Assembly: GCA_016927095.1 (NCBI GenBank)
Contig: JAFGNI010000769.1
Span: forward strand, 1-13,673
DNA from: Anaerolineae bacterium
GTDB lineage: Bacteria; Chloroflexota; Anaerolineae; B4-G1; SLSP01
Reading direction: 5' to 3'
DNA: 13,673 nt
A program made the position numbers and the translations under genes. Of this stretch, positions 7,055 through 13,673 are shown piece by piece. The stretch's first letter is position 1, and each line of letters starts with the position of its first letter. Below the pieces are notes generated by a model, which had not been told where the DNA came from, ran no database searches, and saw nothing but the letters and a program-made list of their open reading frames with translations.

Positions 7055-7139
7055 GTAGACACTGTACTTACAAACATCCTGGTCTCACTGTGCGCCTCTC
7101 TTGCCCAGAAGATGGACCATGGTTCCCTGAGGAGTCTAT

Positions 7140-8297
7140 GTGACCTATAGCTTCAGGCGGGTTCTCTATATCACCTATCTAGCCTTCTTCAAAGCCAAGA
7201 ACACCTTGGCCAGGCTCACACCCAAGCGCCTTTTCGTCCTTGTGGTCTTCTACACCATCTACATTGTTGTGGAGATCATCACCTGGCTCAGCTTCGGCCT
7301 CGATGAGATCTTCTTCCGCGGTTACCACCGGCAAGAGGTCAAGCAACCGGTCTTCATTGTGGGCAATCCTCGTAGCGGCACGACGTTTCTGCATCGCCTG
7401 CTCGCAAGAGATGAGAAGAACTTCAGCAGCATCCACCTCTGGGAGATCCTCTTCGCGCCTTCGGTCACACAACGGAAGGTCGCGTGGGCCGTCGCGGCAC
7501 TGGATCGTTCCCTGGGTGGCCTACTTCACCGGATCCTGCATTGGTTTGATCGTCACTTCGTCAGTGCCTCCAACGTGATGCACAAGATGAGCCTCGTGGT
7601 CCCCGAGGAGGACGAGTACTTCCTTATCCATCAGGGTGCCACGATCATAGCCGGCCTTTTCTTCGGCTTCCCCCGCGCCACCTATCCCTTCGTCTTCTTT
7701 GACACGCAGCTCTCTCGCGTCGAGAAGCGGAAGATTATGCGCTTCTACTACCATTGCCTGCAACGGCATCTCTTTGCCCACAGAGAGACGCGCGCCATTC
7801 TGTCCAAGAACCCGTTCTTCACACCGAAGGTGGATGCCCTCTATACACGGTTTCCCAGCGCCAAGATCATCTACCTTGCCCGCAATCCCCTTAAGGTCGT
7901 GCCGTCCTACGCCAGCCTCTCCGCACATTGGTGGCGGATGTTTGCAGATCCCGATAAGCGGTACCCGCACGCCGAGTACATCCTGCGCGCCACCCAGCAT
8001 TGGTACCGCTATCCGGTCGAGAGGTTGGAGCAAGCTCCGCGGGAGAGCCGAGTCCTGGTCAACTTCCATGAGTTGGTCGCCGATCCAGAGAAGGTCGTCA
8101 CGGAGATCTACGAGCAACTGGGACTGGAGATCAGCCCGGAGTTCGCGGGGATCTTGCGCGAGGCGAGTGAAAAGGCTTGCGAACACACCAGCAACCACGA
8201 ATACTCCCTGGAGGGCGTAGGCTTCACCAAGGAGCAGATCTTGTCGACCTATCGGGATGTCTATGAACGCTGGGGATTCGATCCCAACATCATCTAG
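7140..8297 (+). CDS. Membrane-anchored PAPS-dependent sulfotransferase (Sulfotransferase_3 type)
   Basis: A 385-residue protein that should transfer sulfate from 3'-phosphoadenosine-5'-phosphosulfate to a hydroxyl acceptor. Residues 31-52 are a single hydrophobic segment with Lys/Arg on its N-terminal side, suggesting a signal anchor or a membrane-bound enzyme. The 5'-phosphosulfate loop is PVFIVGNPRSGTTFLHRLL (residues 70-88). The 3'-phosphate-binding segment IYLARNPLKVVPSYASL contains the expected Arg248 and Ser256. The C-terminal WGF ending and the HELVADPEKVVTEIYEQLGL segment are also usual for the family. The start is GTG: an in-frame TGA at 7128-7130 excludes anything further upstream, and GGAG lies 5 bases before it. 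It is divergent from the fucosidase operon and 76 bases upstream of the macroglobulin gene, with no terminator in between. The acceptor (carbohydrate, lipid or protein) is unknown. Confidence 0.85.
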   Translation: MTYSFRRVLYITYLAFFKAKNTLARLTPKRLFVLVVFYTIYIVVEIITWLSFGLDEIFFRGYHRQEVKQPVFIVGNPRSGTTFLHRLLARDEKNFSSIHLWEILFAPSVTQRKVAWAVAALDRSLGGLLHRILHWFDRHFVSASNVMHKMSLVVPEEDEYFLIHQGATIIAGLFFGFPRATYPFVFFDTQLSRVEKRKIMRFYYHCLQRHLFAHRETRAILSKNPFFTPKVDALYTRFPSAKIIYLARNPLKVVPSYASLSAHWWRMFADPDKRYPHAEYILRATQHWYRYPVERLEQAPRESRVLVNFHELVADPEKVVTEIYEQLGLEISPEFAGILREASEKACEHTSNHEYSLEGVGFTKEQILSTYRDVYERWGFDPNII

Positions 8298-8363
8298 TCG
8301 ATAGCGGCACAGCGATTCTGCTAGCTGCTGGAACCTCAGGCGGCCTCAGAGCGTCTAGGAGTC

Positions 8364-8370
8364 AGGAGGT
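8364..8370 (+). promoter_or_regulatory. Shine-Dalgarno of the macroglobulin gene
   Basis: AGGAGGT ends 3 bases before the ATG at 8374. The 76-base gap (8298-8373) holds this site and no convincing promoter or T-tailed hairpin, so co-transcription with the sulfotransferase gene is likely. Confidence 0.75.
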
Positions 8371-8373
8371 GCT

Positions 8374-11300
8374 ATGAACAAGCCAATTGCATCCGCGTCC
8401 CGTCCGTTCGTTCTGATTGCCGTGGTGGCCTTGACCGTGCTATCGACGGCTTGTGGCCTCTTTGCGCCGCGTGTCGATACACCCACGCCCGAGCCATCTG
8501 CCACCCCCCGCCCTACCTCAACCACGGTTCCGGCCCGACCCGTCGTGCCCTACACGCCGGTCCCATCGGATATGCTGTCTCCGATCCTCCTGCAACGCAG
8601 TCCCAAGCAGGGACAGGCGTTGCCGCCGGACGGACGCATCGAGCTGGTCTTCGACAAACCTATGGACCGGCAGACGGTTGCCAGCGCCCTACAGGTCGAG
8701 CGGGCGGGCGGCGGAGAAGCCGTCAGCGGTGCACTCTCCTGGGCGAACGACCGCACGGTCAGCTTCAGGCCAAACACGGCGCTGCCGCGAGGCACCACGT
8801 TCGACGTCATCCTGACACAGGATGCCAAAGCGCTCTCCGGCGAACCCCTGCGCGAGCCCTACGCGTTCCGCTTCAGCACCGTTGGCCCGCTAGAGGTGGC
8901 ACAGGTCATCCCCGCACCTGGATCAGAGGATGTCGAAACAGACGCCACGATCACGGTCATTTTCAACCGGCCCGTCGTTCCCCTGACGACCATCGCGGAG
9001 ATGGCATCCTTTCCAGACCCACTAATGTTTGAGCCAGCCGTCGAAGGAACCGGCGAGTGGCTGAACACCTCCATCTATGTCTTCAAGTTGGATGAACCCT
9101 TAGCTGGGGGGATCGCGTACCGCGTAACGGTCAGCGCGGACCTCGAGGACCTGTCCGGCGCCACCCTCCTGGAGCCGTATATGTGGCGCTTCAGCACCGT
9201 GCCGCCGAAGGTGAGCTGGGTCCGCCCCCGAGAAGACACAACGCTCGTCGACATCAACACCGCCATCACGGTGGAGTTCAACCAGCCGGTGAGCCCGGCC
9301 TCCGCCCAAGGCGCCTTCAGTCTCCGCGGCAGTGGTGTCCTGGCGACCGCAGTTCGCGGCAGCTATCGCGTCGAAGACAGCACCTTGACCTTCACGCCAA
9401 CCGCGCCGCTGGATTTCGACACCCGCTATACGGTCGAGGTCGATGCGGGGGTCACCTCCACAGCGGGCGGTCGCGGGATGACCGACCCTTATACTTGGGA
9501 GTTCACCACGGTCCCCCTGCCCCGGATTGTGGAGACCTTCCCGGCGGACGGAGATCGCGACGCCTCCCCCTACACCGATTTCCGCATCGTCTTCAATGCC
9601 CCCATCGACCCGGCAACTGTGATGCCCAATCTCACCATGTCGCCGCCGCTATCGGTGACGCAGGTGCACACCTATTTCTCGCAGTACGACAACACCTTCG
9701 TGCTGTACTTCGGCGCCGAACCCTCGACGGACTACACCGTTGAGATCACGGACGGCATCGCCGATCCCTATGGCAATACCATCCCCCGGGGCCGGACCGT
9801 GCGTTTCCGCACCGCCGCGCTGCCGCCCACCTACCAACTGCGGACACCCGACTTCGTCGGAACCTACGATGCCGGCCTGCCGGCCCAGCTCGTCGTCGGA
9901 CACATCAACCTCACCAGGCTCTCCTTGCGGCTCTATACGCTGCCCTCGAGCGCGCTGACCACATCGCCGTGGGAATGGCAGGATCGCGACAAGACGCTCC
10001 CACGGGACGCCCTTATCCGGGAGTGGGAGGAGACGCTACAGGCGCCGCTCAACGAACAGCGGTACACCGTGATCGACTTGACGGAGGCGGCGGCCGGCAC
10101 ACTATCCCCGGGGCTTTACCTGCTGGACGTCGCCGCGCCGGAGATCCGGCAGGACGAATGGCGCCGCACGCAACGTCATCTCTTGGTCGTCTCCGAGCTG
10201 AACCTCACGCTGAAGAACAGCCCTGCCGATATTATGGTTTGGGCCGTCGATCTGGCATCGGGTGATCCCGTGCCCAATCTCGATCTGAATGTGATCGACC
10301 TCTACGATGGGCTGCGGGAGCGCGTCCGGACCGGTGGCGACGGCATTGCCCGGTTGGAGCTTCCGCGCGACTACCGCAACCTCATCGTTATGAGTGAGGA
10401 GCCCTTCGCCGCCGTCTCCTCGGAATGGGGCCGTGGCATCGGTCCCTGGGACTTCGGCGTCAGCGAGGGCGTGTCAGCACAATCCTACCGGACCTACCTC
10501 TACACCGACCGGACGATCTATCGTCCCGGGCAAACCGTGACCTACAAGGGCGTCATCCGCGCCGAGGACGATGCCGAATACAGCCTACCGGGGCTTTCGG
10601 CGGTTGAGATCGTCATTCGCAGCGCAACCGGTGAGGAGATCGCAAGCGAACGCCTGCCGCTCAGCGAACTGGGCACCTTCGCTGGTTCGGTCACGCTTTC
10701 GGAGGGCGCGCCACTGGGTGAGTACGTGATCAGCGCCGAGTTCGCCGATGGCTACGGCCAAACCTTCTTCACGGTAGCAGCCTACCGCGCCCCGGAGTTC
10801 CAGACCACCGTTGCGTTCGACCGGGATGAATACCAGCGGGGTGACAATCTCCAAGCCACAGTTGAGCTGGCCTACTTCTTCGGGGGGCCGCTGGCAGATA
10901 CCGAGGTGGCCTGGACCGTCCTTGCGGAGCCGGCAACGTTTGAGCCTCCATGGGGAGGCCGGTACACCTTCAGCGACACCGACGATCCCTATCGTTGCTT
11001 CGACTGCTGGTGGTGGTATGAACCGCCCAGCCCAGAGCCCCTGCTGAGTGGTCGGGGCATGACGGATAGCGCGGGACAGTTGTCGGTGACGGTCAACGGT
11101 CAGGAGCTCGCTGAGCTTCTCGACAAGGGGACCCGGCGCGTCACCTTTGAGGCCACCGCTACCGGTCCCGACAACCAAGAGATCGCCGGACGGACGGCTG
11201 CAACCGTGCATCCGGGACCCTACTACATTGGGTTGCAGCCACGCACCTATGTCAGCCAGGCCGGAGACGAGAGTGAGATCGATCTGATCGCCGTCGATTG

Positions 11301-13673
11301 GCAGGGCGAGCGCCTGCCCGGTCGCGAAGTCAAAGTCAGCTTCTACCGCTACGAATGGGTCAACACCTTCATCGAGAACGACTCCGGCGGCGGTCGCTGG
11401 ACGTGGGAGACCAAGGAGACGTGGGTTGCCGAAGCCACAGCCACCACGGACAATCTTGGCGAAGCTGTCGCAAGCTTCGTGCCCGAGACAGGCGGAACCT
11501 ACCACGTCATCGCAGAGCCGGCAGCACCCACGAGCGAGACCGAGGCGATTCGTTCCTCGATCTTCATCTGGGTTGCCGGCGAGGATACCGTCGCCTGGCG
11601 TCGGGAGAACCACGATCGCATCACCCTCGTCAGCGACAAAACAACCTATGAGGTCGGTGAGACTGCCGAAATCCTGATCCCATCGCCGTTGGAGGCGCCG
11701 CATCTCGCGCTGATCACGGTCGAGCGGGAGGGCATCCGACGCTACGATACCCTCCGCCTGGAGAACAACAGCGCGATCTATCGCCTGCCCATCGAGGAAG
11801 GCGACATCCCCAACATCTACGTCTCGGTCGTGCTCGTCGCGCCGCGGCGCGATGGCCCTGCCGAGTTCAAGATGGGCCTGCTGCCGCTAGAGGTGAGCAC
11901 AGCCCCGAAGACGCTCTCTGTGGAAGTCGCAGCGGAGCCGCAACAGGCCCAGCCGGGCGACGAGGTCACCTACGCACTAACGGCCCGCGACCCAGCGGGT
12001 AATCCGGTTGCCGGTGCGGAGCTATCCCTGGACGTCGTCGACAAAGCCGTGCTGAGCCTCAAGCCCCGCACGGAGGATATCCTGAGCAGTCTCTATGCGC
12101 GCCGACAGCTTGAGGTCGCCACGGCGAGTGCGCTCAGCGTCTCGGTGAACCGCTATCAAGAGGAACTGGCTGAGGATCTTGACCTGACCCGGCAGGCTGC
12201 AGATGCTTTCGGCATGGGCGGGGGCGCCGAGGAGGAGGCCGCGGAGGAACCGGTCATGGAGGCACCGATGGCGCCGGAGCCGACCGCGATGGATGACGCC
12301 GGCGAGGGCGCGAGCAGAGGTCTTGACCTGCCACCAGATGTGGCGGTCAGGGAGGAGTTCAACGACACCGCGGCTTGGCGTCCGCAACTGATCACAGACG
12401 ATGCCGGGCGTGCCGCGGTCACCATCAAGCTGCCCGACAACACGACCACCTGGGTCGCCCGCGCCGTGGGCCTCACAGCTTCAACGCTGGTCGGAGAGAA
12501 CAAAGCGGAGGTCGTGGCGACGAAGCCACTGCTGATCCGTCCCGTCGCACCACGCTTCTTCGTGGTCGATGACCGGGCGCAGCTCGCTGCGAACGTGAGC
12601 AACAACACCGCAGAGACGCTCGAGGTCGCCGTGAGGTTGAGCAGCACAGGTGTCGTCATCAGCGACGAGACGGCGGCAGAACAGACCGTCTCGATTCCGC
12701 CGCGGAGCGAGACCAAGGTGACCTGGTGGGTGACCGTGACCGATGTTCCGGAGTCGGAGCTGGTCTTCAGCGCGATGGCGGGAGACTACGCCGACGCCAG
12801 CAAACCCCGCTTGACAACAGGTCCGGAGGGCTCTCTGCTGGTGCTGCGGTATACCGCGCCCGACACTGTCGGCACTGCCGGACAGCTGGTCGAGGGCGGT
12901 GCGCAGACAGAGGCCATCGCCCTGCCGCCGGAGTACGATGACCGGCGAGGTCAGTTGACCGTACAGCTGGACCCAAGCCTGGCAGCCGGCATGCAAGAGG
13001 GGCTGGATTACCTGGAGCACTATGAGTATGAGTGCACGGAACAGACGGTAAGCCGGTTCCTGCCGAATGTGCTCACGTACAATGCCCTGCAATCCCTGGG
13101 CATTGACAATCCAGAGCTGGCGGAGAAGCTGCCCGATCTGGTGGAGGAAGGTCTCGCCAAGCTCCGCAGCCAGCAGAACCCCGACGGCGGGTGGGGATGG
13201 TGGCACCGGCCGCAGCGACGCGAGAGCAACGCCTACGTGAGCGCCTACGTCGTCTTCGCGCTTCTGAAAGCAGATGCCGCAGGCTTCCAGGTGGACGCCC
13301 AGATGCTGGCGGCGGGCATTGACTACCTGCAGTCGCAGATCGCCGCCGTTCGGGATCTCGACCACTATCGCGAGGCCAACCGGCAGGCTTGGTTGCTCTA
13401 CGTGTTGGCTGAAGCCAGTGCCGCCAACCGCAATGATATCGACGTGCTCTACGAAAATCGGGACAAGCTGAGCACGTACGCCCGTGCCTACCTGGCCCAG
13501 GCGATCTGGCTGGATGCGCCGGGGGACGCCCGCTTGAGCACCCTACTCTCCGACCTGAACAACGCCGCGATCATGAGCGCCACCGGAGCACACTGGGAGG
13601 AGTCCAACTACGACTGGTGGGCAATGAACACCGACACACGCTCCACAGCCATCGTTCTGGACACGCTGGCGAA
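8374..13673 (+). CDS. Giant alpha-2-macroglobulin lipoprotein with four N-terminal Ig-like domains (3' truncated)
   Basis: At least 1766 residues, open to the window end with no in-frame stop seen. Family role: a thioester protease trap that is cut in its bait region and then covalently captures the protease. Residues 11-26 are hydrophobic and end in LSTAC, giving lipid Cys27, so it is surface-anchored. A Thr/Pro-rich linker covers residues 32-66. Four Big_5-type Ig-like modules follow (about 76-170, 176-276, 277-383, 385-482), each opening with a proline-glycine-rich motif and an IxxxFN/D strand and most closing with FSTV or FTTV. Macroglobulin domains begin near 487; YTDRTIYRPGQTV is at 710-722. 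A low-complexity acidic bait-like stretch spans about 1278-1325, followed by EFNDTAAWRPQLITDDAG and LPDNTTTWVARAVG. The thioester motif is Cys1554-Thr-Glu-Gln1557 in YECTEQTVSRFLPN, followed by an alpha-helical thioester domain (NPDGGWGWW). The receptor-like C-terminus is outside the window. A pbpC-type partner, if any, would lie downstream. Confidence 0.93.
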   Translation, partial: MNKPIASASRPFVLIAVVALTVLSTACGLFAPRVDTPTPEPSATPRPTSTTVPARPVVPYTPVPSDMLSPILLQRSPKQGQALPPDGRIELVFDKPMDRQTVASALQVERAGGGEAVSGALSWANDRTVSFRPNTALPRGTTFDVILTQDAKALSGEPLREPYAFRFSTVGPLEVAQVIPAPGSEDVETDATITVIFNRPVVPLTTIAEMASFPDPLMFEPAVEGTGEWLNTSIYVFKLDEPLAGGIAYRVTVSADLEDLSGATLLEPYMWRFSTVPPKVSWVRPREDTTLVDINTAITVEFNQPVSPASAQGAFSLRGSGVLATAVRGSYRVEDSTLTFTPTAPLDFDTRYTVEVDAGVTSTAGGRGMTDPYTWEFTTVPLPRIVETFPADGDRDASPYTDFRIVFNAPIDPATVMPNLTMSPPLSVTQVHTYFSQYDNTFVLYFGAEPSTDYTVEITDGIADPYGNTIPRGRTVRFRTAALPPTYQLRTPDFVGTYDAGLPAQLVVGHINLTRLSLRLYTLPSSALTTSPWEWQDRDKTLPRDALIREWEETLQAPLNEQRYTVIDLTEAAAGTLSPGLYLLDVAAPEIRQDEWRRTQRHLLVVSELNLTLKNSPADIMVWAVDLASGDPVPNLDLNVIDLYDGLRERVRTGGDGIARLELPRDYRNLIVMSEEPFAAVSSEWGRGIGPWDFGVSEGVSAQSYRTYLYTDRTIYRPGQTVTYKGVIRAEDDAEYSLPGLSAVEIVIRSATGEEIASERLPLSELGTFAGSVTLSEGAPLGEYVISAEFADGYGQTFFTVAAYRAPEFQTTVAFDRDEYQRGDNLQATVELAYFFGGPLADTEVAWTVLAEPATFEPPWGGRYTFSDTDDPYRCFDCWWWYEPPSPEPLLSGRGMTDSAGQLSVTVNGQELAELLDKGTRRVTFEATATGPDNQEIAGRTAATVHPGPYYIGLQPRTYVSQAGDESEIDLIAVDWQGERLPGREVKVSFYRYEWVNTFIENDSGGGRWTWETKETWVAEATATTDNLGEAVASFVPETGGTYHVIAEPAAPTSETEAIRSSIFIWVAGEDTVAWRRENHDRITLVSDKTTYEVGETAEILIPSPLEAPHLALITVEREGIRRYDTLRLENNSAIYRLPIEEGDIPNIYVSVVLVAPRRDGPAEFKMGLLPLEVSTAPKTLSVEVAAEPQQAQPGDEVTYALTARDPAGNPVAGAELSLDVVDKAVLSLKPRTEDILSSLYARRQLEVATASALSVSVNRYQEELAEDLDLTRQAADAFGMGGGAEEEAAEEPVMEAPMAPEPTAMDDAGEGASRGLDLPPDVAVREEFNDTAAWRPQLITDDAGRAAVTIKLPDNTTTWVARAVGLTASTLVGENKAEVVATKPLLIRPVAPRFFVVDDRAQLAANVSNNTAETLEVAVRLSSTGVVISDETAAEQTVSIPPRSETKVTWWVTVTDVPESELVFSAMAGDYADASKPRLTTGPEGSLLVLRYTAPDTVGTAGQLVEGGAQTEAIALPPEYDDRRGQLTVQLDPSLAAGMQEGLDYLEHYEYECTEQTVSRFLPNVLTYNALQSLGIDNPELAEKLPDLVEEGLAKLRSQQNPDGGWGWWHRPQRRESNAYVSAYVVFALLKADAAGFQVDAQMLAAGIDYLQSQIAAVRDLDHYREANRQAWLLYVLAEASAANRNDIDVLYENRDKLSTYARAYLAQAIWLDAPGDARLSTLLSDLNNAAIMSATGAHWEESNYDWWAMNTDTRSTAIVLDTLA

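Noticed and set aside
7112..7150. A 12-codon upstream reading frame overlapping the sulfotransferase start
   Set aside because: It has only a weak AGAAG ahead of it and no amino acid pattern suggesting a leader peptide. It was probably opened by chance in the 5' leader.
8298..8373. Possible terminator between the sulfotransferase and macroglobulin genes
   Set aside because: There are short repeats (CCTCAG twice, and GC-rich partial stems) but no stable stem followed by a T-tract.
10585..11703. A 372-codon minus-strand open frame inside the macroglobulin gene
   Set aside because: The plus-strand frame is continuous and carries family motifs throughout. The antisense frame is a by-product of codon bias, as is the 294-codon one at 12481-13365.

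Overview
The window looks like a piece of a moderately high-GC bacterial chromosome, most likely Chloroflexota. That guess rests on the yebC-ruvC-ruvA gene order, lipoproteins with a Thr/Pro-rich linker after the lipid-anchored cysteine, a very large Ig-like/alpha-2-macroglobulin lipoprotein, and a GT-C membrane enzyme of a type common in that phylum. It is an inference from style and synteny, not from a marker gene. No tRNA, rRNA, CRISPR array, insertion sequence or phage gene was seen, and no gene-free stretch exceeds about 205 bases.

Left part (1-3390, all minus strand): reading in the direction of transcription, yebC, ruvC (overlapping yebC by 4 bases), ruvA, an orphan periplasmic-binding-protein lipoprotein, and the N-terminus of a polytopic GT-C glycosyltransferase-like protein that runs off the window. 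Short gaps and overlaps suggest one operon, with Holliday-junction genes upstream of envelope genes. ruvB is absent here.

Middle part (3485-6999, minus strand): fmt (methionyl-tRNA formyltransferase) has its own sigma70-like promoter placed so that the mRNA would be nearly leaderless. A strong intrinsic terminator overlaps its last codons and separates it from yebC. Upstream of fmt lies a two-gene L-fucose module: a cytoplasmic alpha-L-fucosidase-like enzyme (GH151/GHL6-type architecture) followed by fucU, the L-fucose mutarotase. Together they would release L-fucose from an oligosaccharide and interconvert its anomers. No transporter or later fucose catabolic gene is in view.

Right part (7046-13673, plus strand): a divergent promoter region of about 205 bases separates the fucosidase from a membrane-anchored PAPS-dependent sulfotransferase. 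After 76 bases without a visible terminator comes a giant lipoprotein (at least 1766 residues, truncated by the window end) with four Ig-like modules fused to a bacterial alpha-2-macroglobulin. It has an intact CTEQ thioester and a recognisable low-complexity bait region. It is probably a cell-surface protease trap.

The best candidates for a second look are the Ig-repeat plus macroglobulin architecture with its acidic bait segment, the fucosidase-FucU pair, the terminator folded into the end of fmt, and the apparently leaderless start of fmt.
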